A stretch of 64,000 nt of DNA from Phycisphaeraceae bacterium (GTDB lineage: Bacteria > Planctomycetota > Phycisphaerae > Phycisphaerales > Phycisphaeraceae), in contig JAVKCD010000019.1 of NCBI GenBank assembly GCA_040222855.1, positions 914,912 through 978,911 on the forward strand, written 5' to 3'. The position numbers and the translations under genes are program-made. Positions 33,253 to 40,590 of the stretch are shown piece after piece. The notes beneath the pieces were generated by a model. The model searched no databases. It had not been told where the DNA came from and was given only the letters and a program-made list of their open reading frames with translations. The stretch's first letter is position 1. Each line of letters begins with the position of its first letter.

Positions 33253-35474
33253 CCCGACCCAAGCAATCATCGACTCACCTGGAGGGGGGCGGTGCTGCTG
33301 GGGCCGGTGAACCGGACCGATTGTGGCAACGGTTGATGGAACTGCCGAAGGTGCGAGCCGAAGGCGACGGGTTCAAGGCGTGCTGTCCTGCCCACGACGA
33401 CAACAACCCGTCTTTGAGTTTCTGGCGCGACGCTGAGAACGGGGTGGGGATCAAGTGTTATGCGGAGTGCGAGTCGGCTGCGGTGCTGGGTGCCCTGGGG
33501 GGCGGGTTCACGAAGGCGGATATGTGCGGGGGCAAGCGGAGATCCCCCCGAACGAAGGCGATCAAGACGAGGATCAGCAAGAAGGTGAAGGACGCGGGGG
33601 AGGTGACGGCACCGACAACGCACCCGACCCCCGAGGCGGTGGTGGAGGATCAGAGGCGGCGTATCGGCAGGGTGGTCGCGCAGTGGATCTATCGGAATCG
33701 GGCCGGGGACCCGGTGGTGATCGTGACCCGTTTCGAGCAACGGAACGGGGGCAAGACCTACCGGCCCGCTTCAAAGGTGCCGGGGGGCTGGGCCGATCGT
33801 GCGATCAAGCCGCACCCGTTGTACCGGCTGCCTGAGCTAGCGAAGGACCCGGACGCGGCGGTGTACGTCACTGAGGGGGAGAAGTGCGCGGACCTGGTGG
33901 CGTCGCTGGGGCTGGTGTCCACGACGAGCGCAGGCGGGGCGCAGAGGGCATCCGGAACCGACTGGACCCCGCTGGCCGGTCGGGATGTGATCGTGCTGCC
34001 GGACGAGGGAGGCCCCGGGGGGCGCTACGCGGGCGCGGTGGGGCGGCTGCTGGGTGGCCTGGACCCGGCACCCCGAGTGCGGGTGATCCGGCTGCCTGAT
34101 CTGAAGGAAGGGGAGGACGTCGAGCAACGGCTGGAGGCGCTGGGCGGTGACGGCGAGGTGCTCAAGGCCGAGATTCTGAAGCTGACGGCTGAGGCGGCCG
34201 AGACCCCGGCGCTCGAGGACGACCCCGGTGGGCCGGTGTTGAGGTGTCTGGCTGATATTGAGCCGCAGAAGGTGAGGTGGTTGTGGCCGGGGCGTATCCC
34301 GTTGGGGCGGATCACGTTGCTGGTGGGACGGCCGGGGGAGGGTAAGAGTTTCCTCACCTGCGATATGGCGGCGCGGGTATCGACGGGAACGGACTGGCCG
34401 GATGGGACGGTGTGCCCCGAGGGTTCGGTGCTGCTGGTGTGTGCCGAGGATGACCCCGGCGACACGATCCGGCCCCGGCTGGACGCGCACCATGCCGATG
34501 TGCGCCGGGTTCATCTGCTGGCGGGAGTGCGACGGCCGACCGGACGCGATGGTGAGATGGTCGAGACGTGGTTCACGTTGGCCGATGTGCTGGAGTTGGA
34601 GTCGGTGCTGGAGCGCTTGTCGGATTGCAAGCTGGTGGTTGTCGATCCGATCGGGAGTTACCTGGGGAGCGGGACCGACGCGCACCGGGACAACGAGGTG
34701 CGGTCGGTGCTGGCACCGATCGGTCGGCTGGCTGAGAAGTATGGACCCGCGTTTGTAGTGGTCGCGCACCGGCGTAAGGGAACCGGCACGAACGCGGACG
34801 AGTTGGCGTTGGGATCGAGGGCGTTCACGGGCATAGCGCGGGCGGTGTGGCACGTGACGCGCGAGGAGGAGGACAAGACGCGGCGGCTGCTGCTGCCGGG
34901 TAAGAACAACCTGGGACCCGAGGGGAGCGGTCTGGCGTTCACGATCGCGGGGGACCCTGCGGTGATCGCGTGGGAGATGAACCCGGTCGAGATGTCTGCG
35001 GACGATCAGTTGAGACGGGAGAACGGCGGCGGTGAGGAACGGACCCCGGGGCCGGAGCCTGTGGCGCGCAATCATGCGGCGGCGTGGCTGAGGGGTCTGC
35101 TGGAGGAGGGGGCGAAGCGGGTGAAGGAGATCGAGGGCGAGGGGCGTGCTGCCGGGTTCAGCATGGGAACCCTGAGGCGGGCTAAGGATGAGTTGGGGAT
35201 CACCCCGCACCGGGAGGGGTACGGGGAGGGTGGTGGCTGGTGGTGGGAGCTGCCGTCAAAGGTGCGCACCAAAGATGCGCAGACCCCTAAGGGTGAAATA
35301 ACCTGCGCATCTAGCTCACCTTTGAAAAAACACGGTGAAAACGGGCAAAAGGACCTGCGCACCTTTGGGGCGGATTCCAAAGGTGCGCAGGTTCTAAGAC
35401 TTGAGCACCTTTGCGATCAGGGGGACGGAACCGGCCCGGACGTCGGCGACGGCGGCCGGGTCATTGACCTGTGA
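33249..35474 (+). CDS. Primase-helicase: CHC2 zinc finger, TOPRIM-like and RecA-like (AAA_25/RepA) ATPase
   Basis: A 741-aa protein. The N terminus has the CHC2 finger (FKACCPAHDDNNPSLSFW, GIKCYAECESAAVL), then a TOPRIM-like part with VYVTEGEKCADLVASLGLVS and DVIVLPDEGGPGGRYAG. The C-terminal half is a RecA-like ATPase: Walker A LLVGRPGEGKSFLTC, LLVCAEDDPGDTIRPRL, Walker B KLVVVDPIGSYLG and VVAHRRKGTGTNADEL. The first half parallels the element-1 primase at 17427, but the helicase half belongs to a different family (RepA-like rather than DUF3987). It should initiate replication of the element. A HTH-like C-terminal end (GTLRRAKDELGITPHREG) is present. Confidence 0.87.
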   Translation: MTRPKQSSTHLEGGGAAGAGEPDRLWQRLMELPKVRAEGDGFKACCPAHDDNNPSLSFWRDAENGVGIKCYAECESAAVLGALGGGFTKADMCGGKRRSPRTKAIKTRISKKVKDAGEVTAPTTHPTPEAVVEDQRRRIGRVVAQWIYRNRAGDPVVIVTRFEQRNGGKTYRPASKVPGGWADRAIKPHPLYRLPELAKDPDAAVYVTEGEKCADLVASLGLVSTTSAGGAQRASGTDWTPLAGRDVIVLPDEGGPGGRYAGAVGRLLGGLDPAPRVRVIRLPDLKEGEDVEQRLEALGGDGEVLKAEILKLTAEAAETPALEDDPGGPVLRCLADIEPQKVRWLWPGRIPLGRITLLVGRPGEGKSFLTCDMAARVSTGTDWPDGTVCPEGSVLLVCAEDDPGDTIRPRLDAHHADVRRVHLLAGVRRPTGRDGEMVETWFTLADVLELESVLERLSDCKLVVVDPIGSYLGSGTDAHRDNEVRSVLAPIGRLAEKYGPAFVVVAHRRKGTGTNADELALGSRAFTGIARAVWHVTREEEDKTRRLLLPGKNNLGPEGSGLAFTIAGDPAVIAWEMNPVEMSADDQLRRENGGGEERTPGPEPVARNHAAAWLRGLLEEGAKRVKEIEGEGRAAGFSMGTLRRAKDELGITPHREGYGEGGGWWWELPSKVRTKDAQTPKGEITCASSSPLKKHGENGQKDLRTFGADSKGAQVLRLEHLCDQGDGTGPDVGDGGRVIDL

Positions 35475-35551
35475 CGGGGGCACGACCTGATACCTGTCGG
35501 CGAGTTGCCGACTCAACACGAAGGCCGCTGAGGCGGCAGATTGGACTAGTG

Positions 35552-35983
35552 ATGGGATTCTGTATTGATGCGAGCGAGCGGCTGGAGCACCTTTCAATCC
35601 TTAGATCAGAGTTTGAGTCTGACCCGGGGCCGAGCGTGATCGCGCTGCTGAAGGATTGCACCCTGGGGGGGCGCAGGCTGTCTCCCCTGGAGGCTGCGGC
35701 GCTGCACCTGCTGTCGGGCCACTGCGGGGTGAGGTTGGATTCACTGGACGATCTGTGGCGGCTGGGTGCCGAGATCGCGGACGCTGAGGACGAGCTGAGG
35801 CTGTATCGACTCCAAACCCTGCACGGTCTGTCGGTGGAGCCGGAGCGATCGCAAGCGGTGATCAGGAAGCATGAGGCGCAGGAGGCATACGACGAGATCG
35901 TGAGCCGATTGGCTAAGAGTTTCGAGAGGCTGTCGAAGCATGGGGGGGTGAGGTTGTCTGCGTCGGGTCCTGCGGCTGAGTGA
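35552..35983 (+). CDS. Hypothetical helical protein of element 2
   Basis: A 143-aa protein from the ATG at 35552. A GTG at 35471, overlapping the primase stop as GTGA, would add 27 Arg-rich residues and would fit the coupled arrangement seen elsewhere in the element. It is mostly helical (LSPLEAAALHLLSGHCGVRL, AEIADAEDELRLYRLQTLHG, EIVSRLAKSFERLSKHGG). No family is recognised. The start is undecided. Confidence 0.55.
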   Translation: MGFCIDASERLEHLSILRSEFESDPGPSVIALLKDCTLGGRRLSPLEAAALHLLSGHCGVRLDSLDDLWRLGAEIADAEDELRLYRLQTLHGLSVEPERSQAVIRKHEAQEAYDEIVSRLAKSFERLSKHGGVRLSASGPAAE

Positions 35984-36035
35984 CCCCCCGACCCCCGGCC
36001 GGGGAGACCCGGCTTGGGGCATTACTGGAGATCCC

Positions 36036-36383
36036 ATGAGCACGAACACGTTCCCTAAGACCCTGCTGGCCGAGGCCCGAGACGCGGGCGTGTCGGTGTG
36101 GCTGGACGGCGACCGGCTGAGGGCACGGGTCCGGCCCGAGACCCCCGAGGACCTGGTGGAACGGCTGAGACGCGAGCGTGAGCCGATCACGGCGATGCTG
36201 GTGCGGGCTGAGGTGGGGACGATCCTGCGCCGTCTGCGGTCGCTGTCACGGGGGCGTGCGATCGCGGCGCGGGACGCATGGGATGAGCGGGTGGCGATCG
36301 TGACGGTGGACGGGGGCGGAACCGAGATCGAGGGGATGGTGACGGCGCTGGCCGAGATCAGAGAGGACTATTGCGGTGAGTGA
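36036..36383 (+). CDS. TubC N-terminal docking-domain-like small protein (element 2)
   Basis: A 115-aa protein with GGAGAT six bases before the ATG. KTLLAEARDAGVSVWLDGDR, LRARVRPETPEDLVERLRRE and REPITAMLVRAE match the TubC docking pattern and correspond in place to the element-1 protein at 19811. The second half (LRSLSRGRAIAARDAWDERV) is different. Lies two genes before the integrase. Conservation of this small protein next to both integrases suggests a role in recombination or element maintenance, which is inference. Confidence 0.6.
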   Translation: MSTNTFPKTLLAEARDAGVSVWLDGDRLRARVRPETPEDLVERLRREREPITAMLVRAEVGTILRRLRSLSRGRAIAARDAWDERVAIVTVDGGGTEIEGMVTALAEIREDYCGE

Positions 36384-36397
36384 TAATCGTGTTATCA
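36381..36397. promoter_or_regulatory. Palindromic operator-like site before the XRE-like gene
   Basis: TGATAA-TCGTG-TTATCA is a perfect 6-bp inverted repeat with a 5-bp spacer, 9 bp upstream of the ATG at 36406. It is AT-rich in a GC-rich setting. This is the usual location for autoregulation by a small XRE-type repressor. Confidence 0.6.
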
Positions 36398-36405
36398 TGT
36401 GCCTT

Positions 36406-36624
36406 ATGAATCTATTCGATCAAGTACGGCGGGCGGTCCGGGCCGACGTGCGATCGGTGAACCGGCTGGCGGCTGATGCGGGGATGTCGCAATCGGCGCT
36501 CCAGCTATTCGCTACCGGGGACCGTGGATTGAGCGTGGAGACGTTGGAGAGGTTGGCGGGGGTGCTGGGGTTCGAGGTCGCGTTGAAGCGAAAGCGCCGG
36601 GCACCCCGGCCGAGAAAGGATTGA
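36406..36624 (+). CDS. Small XRE-type helix-turn-helix protein
   Basis: A 72-aa protein from the ATG at 36406; in-frame GTG 36376 and ATG 36397 would run through the palindrome, so the later start is preferred. VRSVNRLAADAGMSQSALQL and FATGDRGLSVETLERLAGVL give a classic XRE/Cro HTH, followed by a basic tail (KRKRRAPRPRK). Likely regulator of the downstream integrase, which begins 3 bp after it, binding the palindrome at 36381-36397. Confidence 0.8.
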   Translation: MNLFDQVRRAVRADVRSVNRLAADAGMSQSALQLFATGDRGLSVETLERLAGVLGFEVALKRKRRAPRPRKD

Positions 36625-36627
36625 CCG

Positions 36628-38157
36628 ATGCCGAGGAAGTCTAAGACAAAAACACGGCGACCCCGCAGCACCGGATCACTCTATAAGCGGGAGGGCAAGG
36701 GGAACTGGCAGGCGTGCTGGACCGACTACAACGGCAAGCGGCAGGTGCGATCGACCGGCACGACGGACCGAGCGGCGGCGGAGCGGATACTGGCGAAGTT
36801 TGTGGAGGACGCGGCGCTGAAGCGGTCGGGTGTGGTGGACCCCCGGTTGGATCGCGTGGCGACCGAGGGACGGCGCAGCCTGGAGCGGCATATCGAGGAC
36901 TACCTGAAGCATTGTGAGCGTGCGAAGCAAGCCAAAAAGACTGTGAGCCAAAAGGCGATGCACCTGCGGACACTGTTGGATCACGGGATCAAGCGGTTGA
37001 GTGACCTAACCGCAGACGCGCTCGAGAATCGGCTGGCGCTGCTGAGTGATCTGGGGCGATCGGCACGGACGGTCAACCACTACCGGCAGGATGCGGTGGT
37101 GTTCTGTACGTGGTGCGTCATGACCGGCCGGGCGGAGGTGAACCCGCTGAAGGTGGTGCCCCGGCAGGATGAAGAATCAGACCGGCGACGGGTCCGGCGA
37201 CCCCTGACAGACGATGAGTTGGGGCGGTTGCTGGAGGTTGCACGGGGGCGTGGGCGGGAAGCGTGGTATTTGGCGGCGGTGCTGGCCGGGCTACGCCGGG
37301 GAGACCTGGAGCGGTTGAGGTGGTCGGATATTGACTTCGAGGGCATGACGATCACGATCAGGGGCGGGAAGGCGAAGCGGACCGATCTGTTGCCGATGCA
37401 CCCGCAGCTTGCCGGGGCGCTGGAGCGACGACGGCAGGAGGCCCGGGCGATCGGGGACGGGCGTGTATTCGGGGTCAAGGTAGACGGCCGGACTCAGTTG
37501 TTGGACTTCTTCTTGGCGGGGCTGGCCGAGCGGGTGCCGGTGCTGGATGAGAACGGCGAGCCGGTCATGATCGGTAAGGGCAAGCGGCGCAGGGTCGATA
37601 CGAAGCTGGCGGTTGTGCCGGACGATCAAGGAAGGGTGGTGGACCTACACGCCCTGCGGACGACCCTGGGCACCCGACTCGCACGGGCCGGTGCGACCCC
37701 GCAGGTGTCGCAAAAGATCATGCGGCACGCGGACTACCGGACGACCCTCAAGCACTACACGGCGCTGTCGTTGCATGACGCGGCCGGGGCGGTGAACGCG
37801 ATGGATGAGGTTGGCGTGGCCGAGACCCGGGTGGCGACCGGCACCGACGGCAACCGGGGCGAGGCTGGGCCATGTGAGCGCATACGTCAGCGCAACACGC
37901 GCTCACAAGCGCTCAAGGGCGCTCAAGCTGGCGAGGGGGTGACGGGTGGTGGTACAGGGGGGGAGAGTCGTAAGTCGTTGTCTATTGCGACTCTAGGCGA
38001 CTCGGGGAGCGCTGATGCTCAAAGCGGGCGAAGGGACTCGAACCCTCAACATTCAGCTTGGAAGGCTGACACTCTACCAATTGAGTTACGCCCGCATGAT
38101 TCCTATTCTAGCAAAAACTCCGTTGGCACTCTTCCCGCGGCGTACAGGCCCCGATAG
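36628..38157 (+). CDS. Tyrosine recombinase (integrase) of element 2; C terminus changes with integration
   Basis: A 509-aa protein as integrated. An N-terminal arm-binding region is followed by the catalytic set Arg223 (AGLRRGD), His341, Arg344 (LHALRTT), His367 (MRHADY) and Tyr377 (LKHYTAL), complete. The gene runs through the 48-bp attachment repeat and antisense through the tRNA-Gly gene (RRDSNPQHSAWKADTLPIEL) before stopping at 38157. In the excised circle the same frame would continue into 21621-21823 instead and give 547 aa. The paralogue at 20173 crosses the same repeat in another frame. It should catalyse insertion at and excision from the tRNA-Gly 3' end. Confidence 0.93.
   Translation: MPRKSKTKTRRPRSTGSLYKREGKGNWQACWTDYNGKRQVRSTGTTDRAAAERILAKFVEDAALKRSGVVDPRLDRVATEGRRSLERHIEDYLKHCERAKQAKKTVSQKAMHLRTLLDHGIKRLSDLTADALENRLALLSDLGRSARTVNHYRQDAVVFCTWCVMTGRAEVNPLKVVPRQDEESDRRRVRRPLTDDELGRLLEVARGRGREAWYLAAVLAGLRRGDLERLRWSDIDFEGMTITIRGGKAKRTDLLPMHPQLAGALERRRQEARAIGDGRVFGVKVDGRTQLLDFFLAGLAERVPVLDENGEPVMIGKGKRRRVDTKLAVVPDDQGRVVDLHALRTTLGTRLARAGATPQVSQKIMRHADYRTTLKHYTALSLHDAAGAVNAMDEVGVAETRVATGTDGNRGEAGPCERIRQRNTRSQALKGAQAGEGVTGGGTGGESRKSLSIATLGDSGSADAQSGRRDSNPQHSAWKADTLPIELRPHDSYSSKNSVGTLPAAYRPR
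37875..37925 (+). repeat. Helically phased GCGCTCA repeats (candidate arm-type sites)
   Basis: GCGCTCA occurs at 37899-37905, 37909-37915 and 37919-37925, exactly 10 bp apart, with the inverse TGAGCGC at 37875-37881. They lie about 95-145 bp from the attachment repeat inside the integrase 3' coding region. Phasing by one helical turn suggests cooperative protein binding, as by an integrase N-terminal domain or excisionase. Confidence 0.55.
38021..38068. repeat. 48-bp attachment-site repeat at tRNA-Gly, right boundary of element 2
   Basis: Perfect copy of 21573-21620. It covers the 3' end of tRNA-Gly(UCC) from the anticodon stem to the last base plus three A residues beyond. Recombination with the left copy would excise element 2 and leave the tRNA gene intact. 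Confidence 0.95.
38024..38095 (-). tRNA. tRNA-Gly (anticodon UCC)
   Basis: The reverse strand folds as a 72-nt tRNA: acceptor stem GCGGGCG/CGCCCGC (7 perfect pairs), D stem ACTC/GAGT, anticodon stem TCAGC/GCTGA with loop CTTCCAA (anticodon TCC, reads GGA), T stem GAGGG/CCCTT with loop TTCGAGT. CCA is not encoded. An extended -10 promoter lies just upstream. It is the integration target for the two tandem elements, whose integrases restore the 3' end. No other tRNA gene was recognised in the window. Confidence 0.97.
38105..38113 (-). promoter_or_regulatory. Extended -10 promoter of tRNA-Gly
   Basis: On the minus strand TGC-TAGAAT ends 9 bases before the tRNA 5' end at 38095. It is an extended -10 element; the -35 region is weak. 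Spacing fits transcription starting at or a few bases before the tRNA. Confidence 0.55.
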
Positions 38158-38189
38158 CCTAAGCCAAGTAACGTCTGAGGACTGCCAGC

Positions 38190-40310
38190 ATGTCAGCGAT
38201 TAACGACAGGGTCTTATCGGGAATTCTAGCCCTTTTGCTTGCCGTCCAGACCGGATGCCCTGCAGCAGGAGCGCCTCCTCAAGACCACGTTCCCACGACC
38301 GACGCTCAGTTTCGGCTGGCCTACCGTGACCACTTCAATCAGCAACTCCAGGTGGCCTACAGGTAGCATGGCCTGCGGAGTCCCGCTTGGGACCAGTCCG
38401 CTGAAAAGGCATTGGAGGAGGTCGCCTCATATTGGTCCACCGTTAGCTACATGCGCCCGGACGAGTGGTCCACCACAATTCTCGAAGAAGCGGAGCGCGC
38501 GATTGCGACTGGCTGTAACGATCCGCTCATCGCTTACGTTCGCGTGCGCATGCTTGGTGATGTCAACGCCCGCAATATCTCTCGTGATCAGGCTGACCTG
38601 CAACTGATCCCAGTCGTCGATTCTCTTCGGCAGCAGGGCTATCCAACCGAGCGCATCTGGTTGGCGGCAAAGAATGCTCATAGCGGTCTCGCTGAACTCG
38701 ATCCAGATAATCCACTGACGCCTCTGATGCTTGAGCAAGCTATCAAATCCTGCATCAAGGCACTTCAGCAGGCAGATGGTTTTGAGCGACGTGTCTACGC
38801 GCAATGGATCGCTCAATGGGCCGACGACCTCAAGAAGCATGATCTGATAACGCTGATCGATGCAATCGAACGAGCCGATGGGATCGAAACTTGGCTCTAT
38901 CACACAGCCCTTGGCACCGCGTATGTCGAGCGAGCTTGGCAGGATCGAGGCTCGGGTTTTGCCGACACCGTCAACGAGCAGCAATGGAACGCCTTTCATG
39001 AGCAGCTAAGCATAGCGAGAGGACATCTTGCGAAAGCCTGGACCAAAGACCCCACACTCCCCGAAGCTCCAACGCAGATGATCACCGTAGCGATGGGCGC
39101 CAGCATCGGCTCAGCAGAGATCGAGATGCGTCAGTGGTTCGACAGGGCCGTCCAGGCCCAGTTTGACTACGAGCCCGCCTACCGTGGCTATGAGTGGGGG
39201 ATCCGACCGAGATGGCATGGCTCCTTCGAGGCTCTTGAGTCCTTTGGCAGAGAGTGTTTTGATACTGGACGCTTCGATACGGCCATCCCCTGGCGATATA
39301 TCCTTTGCATCGAAGCCATCAGAATAGATCTTGCCCGGTCAGACCCAGACCGTCGCTGGGACTACGACAAACAGCCGCGCGTCTATGAGGATCACGCTCG
39401 TGTACTGGAGGGTTACCTGGGAAAAGCTCCCTATGGCTTCACCAACAACTGTCTTGTTGAGCGGCAGATCGCCTACGCTTATGCAGCCGAACGATACGAT
39501 GAAGTCGTCCGACTCATCGGCGGACTCAGTCACACGCCGACGGGCCTGGATACCGTGACGAAGGTTGCATGGGAAGACATTGCCGGAGAAGCGTTTGCTC
39601 AGAGCTCTCCGTTGGCCCAGCGTATCCAAACTGCCAGCAACCAGGTCCAGAACCAGAGATTCGATCAAGCTCTCCAGGTCTACCATGGCCTGCTTCAAGA
39701 GAACACTCACCCGCTACTCCATAAATACCTGGCAAACCGAGCCATTACGCTGGACTGGTATCAGCATTTCCATCAGAACAAGGTCGTACAACTCCAGCCA
39801 GACAAAATCCTCTCAGGTTGGCAGCCTATGCAAGGAGCATGGTCAGTCGATGAAGATGGCTCGCTCATCGGAGATGCTCAGGGCGGCTATCTCCAGATAA
39901 GACTCTTCGGCGACTTCGGCACGAGATGGGAACTCTCGGGCAGAGCCCGAGTGATCGAAGCTCCCACCGACTCGAGACGGCCACTAGTTGTTGTCGCCGG
40001 ATGGTCGCGAAGTACGCCGCTTGGAATCATCTTCGACATCGCACGATCAGAAACAAGCGTTGGCGAACTATCGCGTAACAGAATGCTTGCCAATGTCGAT
40101 GGACTGGATGATGATTTTACCTTCAGCATCCGCTTCACGGATGGGCACGCAACCATCAAGATAGACGACAATGTCGTCTTGACCAATGCATACTTCGGCT
40201 GGTTTGATGCCGATGACGATAACCGGCTGGGCCTCGGCGGATACTACTGGGATCACACACACCAGGCCCGGATCGCTTTCTCCGACTTGAATCTACGCAA
40301 AGTTCGTTGA
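38190..40310 (+). pseudogene. Lipoprotein gene interrupted by an in-frame amber codon
   Basis: An ATG at 38190, preceded by GAGGAC, opens a frame with a lipoprotein signal (SGILALLLAVQTGC) and reads to TAG at 38364-38366 (codon 59). The same frame continues open, without shift, for 648 codons to 40310. The part after the stop holds repeated helical, TPR-like sequence (FHEQLSIARGHLAKAWTKDP, SEAW-type repeats). A C-terminal jelly-roll-like domain follows (about the last 170 residues: LSGWQPMQGAWSVDEDGSLI, WELSGRARV, ATIKIDDNVVLTN). Unless read through, only a 58-aa lipopeptide or a cytoplasmic fragment from TTG 38412 or ATG 38451 would be made. No family name assigned. Confidence 0.75.
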
Positions 40311-40590
40311 TATCGATCGCAGAACAAAGACGCTGGCATCCCCTCAGGCCTATCAGAGAATCACATCGATATCAGCTTGGCCACAGATTGATCGATTACC
40401 CGAGTGCACTTGTCACAATCGCTGCGTCGATATCAACCGATAGACCGTTATTGCTCAATGGGGCGCGGCCTCATGGCGAGTATTTTTGCTAGCCAGTGCA
40501 GCTCGCTCTTCAACCTCAGACACCAGCCGAGATAGCCCCGAGCAACCGCTAGACTCTTGCAGGTCAGGCCATACCTCGTACTCTGACCCC

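Larger units (their letters stand above)
21621..38068 (+). mobile_element. Element 2: 16.4-kb integrative element inserted at tRNA-Gly(UCC)
   Basis: Bounded exactly by the 48-bp direct repeats at 21573-21620 and 38021-38068, so excision would release a circle of 16,448 bp. High-GC backbone genes lie at both ends (integrase tail, three small genes and an HECGH protein on the left; unknown gene, HTH, primase, TubC-like, XRE-like and integrase on the right). A lower-GC cargo lies between about 23.3 and 31.9 kb (PEP-CTERM protein and chaperone/kinase operon). For example line 24541-24600 counts 47% GC against 68% in line 34141-34200. Being next to the intact tRNA it is probably the later of the two insertions. 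No structural phage genes are present. Confidence 0.9.

Noticed and set aside
33837-35210. A 457-codon minus-strand frame
   Set aside because: Arg/Pro/His-rich shadow of the plus-strand primase-helicase.
38015-38203. Small plus-strand frame over the tRNA-Gly gene (AGEGTRTLNIQLGRLTLY)
   Set aside because: It is only antisense translation of the tRNA gene, a common false prediction.
38364-38366. Pyrrolysine or other programmed recoding at the amber codon
   Set aside because: No pylT-like tRNA or downstream recoding structure was seen; a simple nonsense mutation is the more economical reading, with readthrough left as an unproven option.
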